Source of the DNA: a virus
Reading direction: 5' to 3' (one strand)
DNA: 32,230 nt
IMG/VR virus record: IMGVR_UViG_3300018933_000011
Location: 1 to 32,230 of that record
In this document: one piece after another, positions 6,155 to 14,850 of the stretch
Numbering within the stretch: the stretch's first letter is position 1
Layout: each line of letters starts with the position of its first letter
Notes under the pieces: generated by a model
Told to the model about the DNA's origin: nothing
The model's database searches: none
Seen by the model: only the letters and a program-made list of their open reading frames with translations
Program-made: the position numbers and the translations under genes

Positions 6155-6832
6155 CTAGTCTGTGATCTTGTGCCAGGTGACGTAGTTCCGGCTGGCGGGC
6201 ATGGTGCAGCTCTGGAAGGTCGTGTTCGCGCACGTCGTGCTGTTCTGGAAGAGACCTCGGAGCCGTAGCGTGCGCGAGCCCTGGGCCGCCGTGACGACGC
6301 TGATATGAGTGATCGGGGACGTGGCCGACTGGCACGTCTGCAGGGCGGTGCCGTCGTTCGCTTTGGAAAACTGATGCTGGGTGATCGTGCGCGGCCCGGC
6401 CTCCACGGCCCCGGCCGCGTCGAAGATCGCTCCCTCCACCCAGGCGTTGGAGCAGTAGTTGACCTGGGCGCATACCTGCGCCCGCACGTCCCAGGACAGG
6501 TAGTAGCGGCCGGGCTCGGGCAGCGTCACGACCAGGGCCGTGTCCACCCAGGCCCCGGGCGCCGGCAACAGGTTGGCGGCCGTCGCGAGAACGGCCTCCC
6601 CCGAGACCGGGGACAGGCGCGCCCCAATCTGCCAGGCGTCCGGGCAGCCGCCGGGATGGACGAGGTCAACGTCCACGGACCGGGTCGCGCCGACCGGGGC
6701 GGGCGCGCTGGACGGCAGCGCCGCCAGGCTCGTCCTGGGGACGAGGAGCCCGGCCGGTGTGGTCGTCAAGGCGTTGCACGCCTGTGGATCAACGGCTGGC
6801 GCGCCCTTGAGGCTGGCATCGGTACCCGTCAT
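6155..6832 (-). CDS. Beta-rich fibre-like virion protein (225 aa)
   Basis: The ATG overlaps the stop of the 1317-aa gene (ATGA). The first 60 residues are low in structure (LTTTPAGLLVPRTSLAALPS), followed by a beta domain: GAWVDTALVVTLPEPGRYYL, VEGAIFDAAGAVEAGPRTIT, HISVVTAAQGSRTLRLRGLF and a C-terminal NYVTWHKITD. The domain is paralogous to the 156-aa protein downstream but has added Cys residues (AQVCAQVNYCSN, LQTCQSA, TTCANTTFQSC). It may be translated together with the giant upstream protein. The general layout suggests a trimeric fibre or adhesin domain; this is inference. Confidence 0.6.
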   Translation of the reverse strand: MTGTDASLKGAPAVDPQACNALTTTPAGLLVPRTSLAALPSSAPAPVGATRSVDVDLVHPGGCPDAWQIGARLSPVSGEAVLATAANLLPAPGAWVDTALVVTLPEPGRYYLSWDVRAQVCAQVNYCSNAWVEGAIFDAAGAVEAGPRTITQHQFSKANDGTALQTCQSATSPITHISVVTAAQGSRTLRLRGLFQNSTTCANTTFQSCTMPASRNYVTWHKITD

Positions 6833-9800
6833 CCGGCCGCGCTCCCCTTGGCCGTCCAGTTCAGGACGTAGTCCGTCGCGGCCGATGCTCCGGTGAAGGA
6901 GGCCGCCGCCAGCGACGAGTCGTCGGTGTCGGCCACGCTCCACGTCAGCGTCATCCCGGCCGGGACCGCCTGAGCGGCCCCTGTGGACATCGTGACGTTG
7001 AGGACGCCGGCCAGGACGGTGACGCTCACCGACTGGAGTCCCGGATTCTCCGCCTTCACGTCCTGCGGTGCTGTGCCGGTGACGCGCCGGATACCGGTGG
7101 ACACCGGGGCGTCGGCCGGGCCCGTGGTGGAGGAGGAGCAGGAGCGGACCGTGCCGACCGGCGTGTACGCCCCTCCGGTGAGGTCGGTGTCCGCGGTGAC
7201 GACCTGGCCGCCCTCGTAGGAGAAGTGCCGCAGGAAGCTGCCCGCGTCGTCGCACAGGACGATCGGGGCCGCGCCGACGCCACACGGCGCGACCGCCCAG
7301 AACTCAGGCAGCTCCTCGTGCCGTGCGCCGAACTCGTCGAGGTAGTACACGGTGTCGTCGCAGCACACCATGCGCGTCCAGGAGCGCTGACCGTCGGGGA
7401 GCTGGTAGGAGGCGATGAGGTGGACCATCAGCGCGGCACCTCCCCCGCCGGCCACCGTCTCCTGAATCTCCAGGAAGATCTCGTTCGTGCCGGGCCGAAC
7501 GCCGGGCACGGCGGTCGGCCCGAACTGGGTCGGCGGCTCCGTGTGGTCCGCGCCGACCGGCTGCCAGGCGCCGGCGTTCAGCCGCCACGCCACGAGGTTC
7601 TGGTCCGCGTTGAGGACCGTCGCGGCGATCCGGATGGATGCCGGGTCCGCGCTGTCCGGGAGGTTGAAGGAGGCGCGGGCGTACCAGGTCTGCACGCCGA
7701 TGGTCGGGCCCTCGCCCGCCCTGGGCGGGCTGCTCTGGACCGGGCTGCCGTTGGGGTGAGCGGATACCCAGTGCGCGGTCCCGGCCGGGGTGCCGCCGTC
7801 CTGAGTGATCCACCCGCCCACCGGGGGCGTGCGGTACATGTCGTACCAGGGGCCGGCCAGGGCCGGGCTCCACTTCCACGTCGGATCGACCGAGTTGTCC
7901 GTCGCGTTGGCCGCGTTGGAGATGAACTCCAGGCTCTCCGTGCGCGTGGCCGCGACGCAGACCTGTACGGGCTGGCAGCAGTCGTCATCGCACAGGAGGG
8001 TGGCCGTCGCCGGGATCGCGGCTCCGGTGTCCGCGTCCACGACGGTGATGTTGCCCTCGCAGTCGGCGCGCTTGACGGCCCGCCACGGCACCGTCTCGGT
8101 CACGACGCCGCAGAAGCGTTCGTTGTGCGGGGTCGGTGGATCGCCGAATCCCGTGGTGTTGAGCGTGAGCCTGACGGGCCGCGAGAACTCAATGCGGTAC
8201 CGGTCGCCCTGGTCGACGTTCAGCCGCTTCGGGTCGGCGTTGCGGGCCACGCCGTTACCGGACAGCGCGCGCAGCGTCACGGTGACGCCGTTGATCGTTG
8301 CCGTGCCGACGTAGTTCGTGGGTGACTGCGTGGGGTGGGTCGGGATCGCCGGGGCGAAGGCGGTGAAGTCGATCTCTCCGCCGAGGTCCGGGCTGCTGAA
8401 ACCGAACGCCGAGATGGTGCCGGTGCTGGTCTGGTAGGTGGCCTCCCACGCAGTGACGCGGTCACCGAAGGTGTAGCGCGGGCTGGTCGCCGTCGCGAGC
8501 CAGCAGTCCGGGAACGCGGTGCTGGTGGGGTCGAATCCGAGCGGAACGTCGGGCAGGGAGTAGACGCACTCCCCCATGACCGTCATGTCGCACGGCGGGG
8601 TCGGCGTGCACTGGCCGACCGCCCCGAACGGGGTGTACGGCGTGACGCCGTCCAGCTCCGTGTCCGTGACGCTGGTGACCCGCCCGTCGCAGTCGCGGCA
8701 GACCTGCCGCAAGAACTGCCCGCCGGGGACCACGCTGATAGCGCCGGCGAGGTAGGTGAAGAAGCTGCCGCACGCGGCGATACGGCTGCCCAGGCCGGCC
8801 TGGGTCGTGATGGAGGTGACCTTGCCGCGGGTGCGGAACCTCGGCAGGTGCTCAACCTGCGGGTCCGTCACGTACGAGCACGGGTCCGCCGTGCCGCTAG
8901 GCGTACGGGTCAGGACGCCGGTCGCAGCGTCGTAGGCGTAGCCGCTCGGCAGGTTGAGGACTTCCAGCCCTGTGGGGAGCTGCGCCCTGTTGCTCGGTGC
9001 GTTCGTCGTGCTGCCAATGAGGTAGACCGAGAACTCCACGATCGACGGCCGCGAGAACGTCCACCGGGTTGGAGCGTCGGCGGTGTTGGGGAAGGAGTGG
9101 ATACCCCACCATGTGCCGTCGCTGTTGGTCAGGCGGGGCGGCATCGTCTGACCGGTGTTGGGCTGCTGTGCGGTCCAGTCGACGCCGTTGGGCAGGCTCC
9201 CGGAGGCGGTGCTGCCCGTGATCGTGGCCGCGGTGCCCTCGTCACACAGCAGCAGCGTCTCGCAGTCGTTGCACGGCGCGCAGCCGCAGCACCCTTCCGG
9301 CTTGAGGGTGATGCCCTGGAAGGCGACGCTTGCACAGGCCGTGCCGCCGCCGGTGTTGCCATACCGGTAGGTGATCTGTGCTGGGGGGTTGTCCCAGTAC
9401 AGGTGGGCGGTGACGTTGTTGTCGTTGGCGGTGACCGTGGAGCCGCCGTTCCAGGTGACGTTGCCCTCCACCCGGCTCGGTGGCGGGCTCAGCTGGCTGA
9501 TGCCCTCGAAGGTGTCGAAGTCGACCAGGTCGAGCCGGAAGACGTGCATCTCCTGGGCGGCAGCGTCCAGGGTGAGGGTGTAGACGGTGGGGTTGTTGAA
9601 GGTGGGATTCGCGGGGTCGTACGGCCCGCAGTTCCCGCCGGCGACCCGGGAGGCATGCAGGCGGACCTCCGCGACGGCGTCCGTGTCCGGGTTGGTGATG
9701 GTGTAGATGAAATCTTGTTGCGGGATGCCAGCCGGATCCTCGGCGATGCCGGTCTGCGGCCACACCAGCTCGACCTGGGCGGGCACGCCGCCTTCGCCGC

Positions 9801-10782
9801 AGTCCACGACCGCGACCGGCGTGTACGGGGTGGTGCCGTCCACCTCCGTGTCCGTCGAGGACAACAGGGCGCCGTCGCAGCCGTAGGTCAGGTGGCGCAG
9901 GAAGGGGACGGCGCAGCGGCGGCCGTCCTCGTCCGGCTGCACGTCGGGGTTCAGGTCGCACAGACGGAGCGTCTGCACGGCGACTGTCTCGCACTCCGGT
10001 GGCGGGCACAGGCCCACGCTGCCGGTCGGCTGGTAGTCGGCTCCGTCGAGGGTGTAGTCGCGGTGGGCGACGATGGCGCCCATCTCGTCGCGTCGGTAAT
10101 CCCGCAGGAACTGGGTCGCGGTGCCGTCCGGCTGGACGTCGCACAGGATCACGGCGTCCTGCTCGGGCTGCTCGACGCCGGCCGGGCACACGGTGACGGT
10201 GCCGGTGGGGGTGTAGGTGTCGCCGGTGACGGCGTCGACCAGGCGCACCGAGGAGATCGCCCCGGTGTCGTCGTAGGTGTACTCGACCAGGACGAGGCCG
10301 ACGACCTCGCCGTTCGCGTCCAGGTCACAGAAGGTCCCGGAGACCTGAATCGACCTGCTGTCACCGCAGGCGACCGTGCCGGCCGGGACGGCGCCGGCCG
10401 TCCACGCCCCGGTGGTGAGGTTGATCCATCCCTCGCTGGTGGCCACGCCCTCGCAGTCCCGTACGACGGTGACAGCGATCGGCGTGCCGTCCGCGAGGCA
10501 CAGGCCCACGCTGGTGATCGGCGTCGTGCGCGAGGCACAGTCGTCGCCGTCACACGGCTGGAGCGTGCCCTGCACCGTGTAGGCGTTCCCGGTGACCGGG
10601 TCCACGGTGCGGGTGGCGACGCGCTGACCGTTGCTCGTGTCGTAGATCGGCTCCACGAGGACCTGCGCAGCAACTGTGCCATCCGGCAGCACGTCGCACA
10701 GCAGGACGGTTTCCACGTCGACGCGGGCGGGCGTCTGGGTGGCGCTGATGACGACCGGGCTCTGCCCGCAGCATCCGCTCAC
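6829..10782 (-). CDS. Giant Cys-rich repeat virion protein (1317 aa)
   Basis: GTG start overlapping the upstream stop as GTGA; begins MSGCCGQSPVVISATQTPAR. It is built from a recurring unit of 45-60 residues: a strand ending in LCD, then FLR-Y (or VEY-Y), DxxG, LDG-PYTPVGTV and a closing Cys. Copies lie in roughly residues 20-80, 140-200, 205-260, 265-335, 690-735 and 1170-1215. Long beta domains are inserted at about 335-510, 740-930 and 940-1140; the last (WYARASFNLPDSADPASIRI, VAWRLNAGAWQPVG) looks like a lectin/jelly-roll. The final 90 residues (QSVSVTVLAG, MTLTWSVADTDDSS) recur in the 159-aa and, more weakly, the 842-aa proteins. No enzyme motif or signal peptide. Likely a head fibre or other surface adhesin made between capsid and tail genes; location on the virion is not determined. 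Confidence 0.7.
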   Translation of the reverse strand: MSGCCGQSPVVISATQTPARVDVETVLLCDVLPDGTVAAQVLVEPIYDTSNGQRVATRTVDPVTGNAYTVQGTLQPCDGDDCASRTTPITSVGLCLADGTPIAVTVVRDCEGVATSEGWINLTTGAWTAGAVPAGTVACGDSRSIQVSGTFCDLDANGEVVGLVLVEYTYDDTGAISSVRLVDAVTGDTYTPTGTVTVCPAGVEQPEQDAVILCDVQPDGTATQFLRDYRRDEMGAIVAHRDYTLDGADYQPTGSVGLCPPPECETVAVQTLRLCDLNPDVQPDEDGRRCAVPFLRHLTYGCDGALLSSTDTEVDGTTPYTPVAVVDCGEGGVPAQVELVWPQTGIAEDPAGIPQQDFIYTITNPDTDAVAEVRLHASRVAGGNCGPYDPANPTFNNPTVYTLTLDAAAQEMHVFRLDLVDFDTFEGISQLSPPPSRVEGNVTWNGGSTVTANDNNVTAHLYWDNPPAQITYRYGNTGGGTACASVAFQGITLKPEGCCGCAPCNDCETLLLCDEGTAATITGSTASGSLPNGVDWTAQQPNTGQTMPPRLTNSDGTWWGIHSFPNTADAPTRWTFSRPSIVEFSVYLIGSTTNAPSNRAQLPTGLEVLNLPSGYAYDAATGVLTRTPSGTADPCSYVTDPQVEHLPRFRTRGKVTSITTQAGLGSRIAACGSFFTYLAGAISVVPGGQFLRQVCRDCDGRVTSVTDTELDGVTPYTPFGAVGQCTPTPPCDMTVMGECVYSLPDVPLGFDPTSTAFPDCWLATATSPRYTFGDRVTAWEATYQTSTGTISAFGFSSPDLGGEIDFTAFAPAIPTHPTQSPTNYVGTATINGVTVTLRALSGNGVARNADPKRLNVDQGDRYRIEFSRPVRLTLNTTGFGDPPTPHNERFCGVVTETVPWRAVKRADCEGNITVVDADTGAAIPATATLLCDDDCCQPVQVCVAATRTESLEFISNAANATDNSVDPTWKWSPALAGPWYDMYRTPPVGGWITQDGGTPAGTAHWVSAHPNGSPVQSSPPRAGEGPTIGVQTWYARASFNLPDSADPASIRIAATVLNADQNLVAWRLNAGAWQPVGADHTEPPTQFGPTAVPGVRPGTNEIFLEIQETVAGGGGAALMVHLIASYQLPDGQRSWTRMVCCDDTVYYLDEFGARHEELPEFWAVAPCGVGAAPIVLCDDAGSFLRHFSYEGGQVVTADTDLTGGAYTPVGTVRSCSSSTTGPADAPVSTGIRRVTGTAPQDVKAENPGLQSVSVTVLAGVLNVTMSTGAAQAVPAGMTLTWSVADTDDSSLAAASFTGASAATDYVLNWTAKGSAAG

Positions 10783-13307
10783 AATTGCACTCCTGTCGTG
10801 AAGGTGATGGTGACGGTGCCGGGGCCCGCGGTGATGGTCAGCGGCCCGGTCAGCAAGGCGTCGGTGTCGCGCGAGACGCCCCAGGAGGCGGACTCACTGG
10901 GGTGGAGGGTGCTCGTGCCGTCCACGGTGGTGATCGTGGCGGTGCCGTCGTGGGCGACGGCGGTCACGGACTGAAGCGTCGGGTAGGACGCTGCGCTCCA
11001 GGTCTGGCCGGCCGCGAGTTCAACGCGGCGCGCCTGGACGCCGAACGCCGGGTCGGCACCCTCCTCCTGGCCCTCGTCGCAGTCGACCGGTGAGATGGGC
11101 GCGTAGGGCTCGGTGAGGTCACTGGTGTAGGTGCCGAGGCTGGTCAGGGCGCCGGCGCAGTCCACGCCCAGCAGCTCGACGTAGCCGATCTCACCCATGC
11201 CGTCGCCGTCGGCGTCGTCGCAGCGGCACGCCTGGAGCACTGCCTGCACAGGGCAGGGTGGCGGCTCGATACCGGTGTCGGCGGGCGTGCACTGGCCGAC
11301 CTCCCCGACCGGGGTGTACGGGGCCCCGTCGAGGGTGCTGTCCGTGACGGCGGTGACAACGCCGTCGCAGTCCAGGGTGACGGACCGCAGGAACTGGATC
11401 TCGCATCCGATCTGGTCGTAGACGACGCTGGCAGTGAATTGGTCCACGATCCATCCGCCGACGTGGGCGGCGGTCTGCCAGGTCTCCAGCACGCCGGCGA
11501 GATGGACGTCCCCGGCGGCGACGTCGGCGGCCGAGACCTGCCCGGACACGGTGAGGGTGCCGGTGTAGCCAACCGGCGCGTTGGTCGGGGTAGTCACGAC
11601 AGCGACACGGGTACCGCCGGACCACAGGCTCCAAATGCCATTGCCACCGAGCGCCGACGAGGGGCCGGTGCGCTGGACGCGGATGCTGGCCGTGATGGTG
11701 GCGGTGCCGGTGTCGCAACCGGGCCGCTCGGCCTGGAGGGTTGCCGCGACCGAGCGGAGGTGCTGGTTGACGTGGTCGGGGCCGGGGCCGGTGTCCGCTG
11801 GGATGCTGATGGCGCCTCCGGCCCACAGAGCCGCTGCGCCGCCGGGTAGCGGTTCCGCTCCAAGGCCGGCCCCCTGGTAAGGGGTGGGGTCGGTGTCGCT
11901 GACCGTGGGGGTGGGCTCGCCGCCGCTCGGCAGGTCGCACACGAGAAGCGTGCTCGTGGTGCGGCACGGCTGCGCCTCGGGCACGCACGGGGCGACGGTT
12001 CCAACCGGGGTGTAGGGGGCGCCGTCCAGGGTCAGGTTGACCACCACGGTGACCGCGCCCCCGGCGTCCTGGACCAGCTTGCGGATGAATGGCCCGTTGT
12101 CGTCGCACAGCACCAGCTCCCCGTGGAACACCTGGGGGATGACCGGGACGGGGCCGGGCACCTCAGTGGGGCACTGGCCCACGGTGCCGGTGACCGTGTA
12201 CGGGGCGCCGGCCAGGGTGTAGTCACTGTGGCCGACGACCTGTGTGTTCTCATCACGCCGGTAGTCGCGCAGGAACTGCACCGCGGCGCCGTCCGCCTGG
12301 ACATCGCACAGGATGACGAGGTCCGGGTCGGGCTGTGCCTGCCCGGTGGGGCAGTGGCGCAGCTCCCCTTGCAGCGTGTACGGGCTGCCGTCTGCCGGGT
12401 TGACCAGGGAGACGCCGGCGAGACTGCCGTCCGGGTTGTAGCTGTACTCGACCAGGGCCAGGCCGAGGACTTCCCCCGTGTCCGGGTCGGTGTCGCACAG
12501 GATGCCCGCGAGCTCGAAGGCGCTCCCGTCACCGCAGGCCGCGGCCCCAGCCGGAGGCGCGCCGGCGCTGTAGGCGCCGGTGAGGAGGTTGACCCATCCG
12601 GCCTGGGCCGTGACGCCGTCACAGTCCCGGGTGAGAAGGACCGCGATCGGTGTGCCGTCCGGGAGGCACAGGCCCACCGTGGCGGTAGGGGTGGTGGGTG
12701 AGGTGCAGTCAGGTGCGGCCGGGCAGACGCCGGGCGTGCCGATGACGACGTGCGGGGTCTGTCCGTCGAGGGCGACGTCCTCGTACGACGCGGTCCCGGC
12801 GAGGAACGTGTACCGCCTCAGAAACGGGCCGTTGGCGTCGCACAGCATCACCGTCTCGGACTCGGGGCAGCCGTAGGTGCACTCCACCGGCGAGATGGGG
12901 GTGTACGGCGTTGCGGGGTCGTCCTGGTAGGTGAGCAGCAGCGTGGCCGAACCGTCCGCGGCCAGGCACCACAGCTCGGAATAGGTGGTGTCCGGCTGGC
13001 CGTCGCCGGTGGTGTCGTCGCAGCGCTGCCGGCAGACGGTCTCCACGCAGCCGGGGGTGTCGCACGGTCCGGCGTCCGCGGGCGGCGGGCCGGGGGTGTA
13101 GGCGCCGGTTGCGGGGTCGATCCACCCGACCTGGACCGGGTCGGCGGCCGGGGCGCCGCAGTCCCCGCACGGGGAGCGCACCACGATGAGCACCGTGGTG
13201 CCGTCCGCCCGGCACAGCGGCATGGACGTGATGGACGGCGCGCACGAGCAGGCCCCCGGCGTACCGGTACCGCCGTCCGGGCCGCAGGGCAGGGGCTCTA
13301 CGGGCAT
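10779..13307 (-). CDS. Giant Cys-rich repeat virion protein (842 aa)
   Basis: ATG start 3 nt after the zinc-finger gene; begins MPVEPLPCGPDGGTGTPGAC. About ten repeat units fill residues 1-450 and 640-760, for example VMLCDANGPFLRRYTF, VILCDVQADGAAVQFLRDYR, LVLCDDNGPFIRKLVQ and LDGAPYTPVGTVAPC. A non-repeat beta domain (GIWSLWSGGTRVAVVTTPT, VHLAGVLETWQTAAHVGGWI) sits at about 500-640, and a C-terminal beta domain (RVELAAGQTWSAASYPTLQS) at 760-842. Unit 6 (residues 325-385) is nearly the same as a unit of the 1317-aa protein (ILCDVQxDGxxxQFLRDYRR), so the two genes arose by duplication and share modules. Closing Cys residues at the unit ends could form disulfides in the mature virion. A surface fibre role is inferred. 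Confidence 0.7.
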   Translation of the reverse strand: MPVEPLPCGPDGGTGTPGACSCAPSITSMPLCRADGTTVLIVVRSPCGDCGAPAADPVQVGWIDPATGAYTPGPPPADAGPCDTPGCVETVCRQRCDDTTGDGQPDTTYSELWCLAADGSATLLLTYQDDPATPYTPISPVECTYGCPESETVMLCDANGPFLRRYTFLAGTASYEDVALDGQTPHVVIGTPGVCPAAPDCTSPTTPTATVGLCLPDGTPIAVLLTRDCDGVTAQAGWVNLLTGAYSAGAPPAGAAACGDGSAFELAGILCDTDPDTGEVLGLALVEYSYNPDGSLAGVSLVNPADGSPYTLQGELRHCPTGQAQPDPDLVILCDVQADGAAVQFLRDYRRDENTQVVGHSDYTLAGAPYTVTGTVGQCPTEVPGPVPVIPQVFHGELVLCDDNGPFIRKLVQDAGGAVTVVVNLTLDGAPYTPVGTVAPCVPEAQPCRTTSTLLVCDLPSGGEPTPTVSDTDPTPYQGAGLGAEPLPGGAAALWAGGAISIPADTGPGPDHVNQHLRSVAATLQAERPGCDTGTATITASIRVQRTGPSSALGGNGIWSLWSGGTRVAVVTTPTNAPVGYTGTLTVSGQVSAADVAAGDVHLAGVLETWQTAAHVGGWIVDQFTASVVYDQIGCEIQFLRSVTLDCDGVVTAVTDSTLDGAPYTPVGEVGQCTPADTGIEPPPCPVQAVLQACRCDDADGDGMGEIGYVELLGVDCAGALTSLGTYTSDLTEPYAPISPVDCDEGQEEGADPAFGVQARRVELAAGQTWSAASYPTLQSVTAVAHDGTATITTVDGTSTLHPSESASWGVSRDTDALLTGPLTITAGPGTVTITFTTGVQL

Positions 13308-13310
13308 CCG

Positions 13311-13922
13311 TCAGTCCTCCCTGTGGACCTGGCGGCGGTGGCTGTCCCGGCCGCGCTCGGTGGTGAACTCCCGCGGGCACTGGTCGCACGCGAAGGGGCC
13401 GCCGTCGTCGGCAGCTTGCTCTCCCTCGTCCTCGTCGCTGGGCGCGTCCTCCAGCGGCGCGAAGTCTGGGACTGAGTCGCTTGGGTCGCTGCTGTCCCCT
13501 CCAGCGGCAGCGGCGTTGGAGGCGGCCAGGTCGGCGGCCACCACGGCGGCCGTCATGGCCCGCTCGACCGTCTCGGGCGGGGCGGCGGCCACCATCGCCG
13601 CGGCGTCCGCGTACGGATCACCTACGGGCGGGGTGAGCGCGGCCGGGTCAGCGACGCCCAGCAGCTCCTGGCCCACCTCCTCCTGGTGGCCGGGCTCGGG
13701 CACGCCGTTGGCGGCGTCCTCCGTCGGGGACACGTAGCGGTGGCCGTCCACCAGGGCGCCGATCAGCACGTCCTCCGGGGCGTGGACGAACAGGCCGGCC
13801 GGGACGCCGAACTCCCCCAGGCCGATGGTGCCGACCTTTGGCGTCTGGGCGGTCGCCCAACGGGCGAACGCCACGAGGCGGGTCCGCTGGGGCTTGACTC
13901 GGATCATGTCGTTGCTGCTCAT
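13311..13922 (-). CDS. Virion protein with a C-terminal C2H2 zinc finger (203 aa)
   Basis: The ATG overlaps the upstream stop (ATGA); a GTG/ATG two codons earlier is less likely. Residues 1-70 hold a compact domain (KPQRTRLVAFARWATAQTPK, VGTIGLGEFGVPAGLFVHAP, EDVLIGALVDGHRYVSPTED). Residues 75-170 are Ala- and Asp-rich and probably disordered. The last 27 residues contain CDQC, twelve residues, H, four residues, H (C-x2-C-x12-H-x4-H) with Phe inside (REFTTERG), the exact spacing of a classical C2H2 zinc finger. The gene sits between a capsid-associated protein and the giant repeat proteins. It may be a capsid decoration or linker protein; what the zinc finger binds is unknown. Confidence 0.65.
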   Translation of the reverse strand: MSSNDMIRVKPQRTRLVAFARWATAQTPKVGTIGLGEFGVPAGLFVHAPEDVLIGALVDGHRYVSPTEDAANGVPEPGHQEEVGQELLGVADPAALTPPVGDPYADAAAMVAAAPPETVERAMTAAVVAADLAASNAAAAGGDSSDPSDSVPDFAPLEDAPSDEDEGEQAADDGGPFACDQCPREFTTERGRDSHRRQVHRED

Positions 13923-14761
13923 GGGCACGCCATCACCTGCACCGCGCAGATCGTGCAGGTGGTGCCGACGACGACCGTCCGCTCCGCCAGCACCCTGCGG
14001 TCGTTGTTCCGGATGTTCACAGAGGCGGACGCGCGGGAGCGGTCCGGGATCACGTCCACCGGCCCGCGGCGGATGACCAGCGGCCCGGTGATGTACAGCC
14101 AGGCCGCGCCCGGATCGGCGGGGATGCCGCCGGGGCCCTGGTTGAGGAAGGAGTAGCCGGCGCCGATGACGGCGCAGTTCCCCGCCCAGGTCTCCAGCGC
14201 CCCCGTGGCCGGATCCTCGTGGACGAGGTTGCAGCAGCCGAGCAGCGCGGCCACGCCGGCGGGGATGTGCAGGACGCCCCGGCCGCCGTAGTTCTCGGCG
14301 AGGCAGCCCTCCAGCGCGGCCACGCCCTGGGCGATGTTCAGCGGCCCCTCCGGCGGGGTGATGTCCACCGCGTCCGCCGTGAGCGTGGTGCGCATGAACC
14401 CGGCCTCGATGGCGTGCTGCTCACCCAGGGCCAGGGATGCCAGGGCCTGCGCCCGCGCCTCCTCGTACGAGAACGAGGGGGCGGAGCACTCCGCGCCGGC
14501 GTAGATGGTGATGGGCGTGGCGTGCTCGGTGCTCGGGCGGCAGAACTCCTTTTCGGTGGGGTCCCCTGGCTGCGGGTCCTCGCACGGGTCCGGCCAGTCC
14601 CGGGCGGGGCAGCAGCCGATGGACAGCCACTCCACGCCGTTGAGCTGGTGGATTTCGTCCTCGGTGACGTCGATGACGTTCGTGCATGAGGCGCCGAGGA
14701 TGCCGCGCGGGAGTGGCGTGCCAGGGATGCCAGGGACGACTTGGCGCAGTCCTGCGGGCAT
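13919..14761 (-). CDS. Capsid-associated virion structural protein (280 aa)
   Basis: ATG with GGAGG 6 nt upstream (a GTG codon directly before it is too close to the RBS). Begins MPAGLRQVVPGIPGTPLPRG. Recognisable segments are FCRPSTEHATPITIYAGAEC, EEARAQALASLALGEQHAIE, NIAQGVAALEGCLAENYGG, RGVLHIPAGVAALLGC and AWLYITGPLVIRRGPVDVIP. This layout occurs in actinobacteriophage structural proteins encoded just after the capsid gene and resembles a shortened coat-protein fold (long helix, then beta strands). It ends Cys-rich (TTCTICAVQVMACP). A minor capsid, vertex or second coat role is possible; I am fairly sure only that it is a virion protein. Confidence 0.6.
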   Translation of the reverse strand: MPAGLRQVVPGIPGTPLPRGILGASCTNVIDVTEDEIHQLNGVEWLSIGCCPARDWPDPCEDPQPGDPTEKEFCRPSTEHATPITIYAGAECSAPSFSYEEARAQALASLALGEQHAIEAGFMRTTLTADAVDITPPEGPLNIAQGVAALEGCLAENYGGRGVLHIPAGVAALLGCCNLVHEDPATGALETWAGNCAVIGAGYSFLNQGPGGIPADPGAAWLYITGPLVIRRGPVDVIPDRSRASASVNIRNNDRRVLAERTVVVGTTCTICAVQVMACP

Positions 14762-14785
14762 CACGCACCTCCAGTCATGGGTGGG

Positions 14786-14829
14786 GCGCGTGCCGGGCCG
14801 GGACGGGGAGGCACCGGCCCGGCACGCGC
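14786..14829 (-). terminator. Perfect 15-bp GC hairpin after the major capsid gene
   Basis: Arms GCGCGTGCCGGGCCG (14786-14800) and CGGCCCGGCACGCGC (14815-14829), loop 14 nt, no mismatch. It directly follows the capsid stop in the leftward direction. It is the strongest hairpin in the window and fits a terminator or attenuator that sets a step between the capsid gene and the downstream virion genes. There is no U-tract. Confidence 0.7.
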
Positions 14830-14850
14830 GTCATCGGGTGACCGGGGCGG

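Noticed and set aside
8335-10974. Long plus-strand open frame (879 aa) opposite the 1317-aa gene
   Set aside because: It is antisense to a gene with clear repeats and family pattern. Composition is Arg/Gly/Val-rich as expected for the mirror frame of GC-rich coding DNA, without domain or ribosome binding site.
6829-13307. Repeat DNA as a possible CRISPR array or diversity-generating retroelement target
   Set aside because: The similarity is at protein level with variable unit length; no uniform DNA repeats, no spacer pattern and no reverse transcriptase gene in the window.
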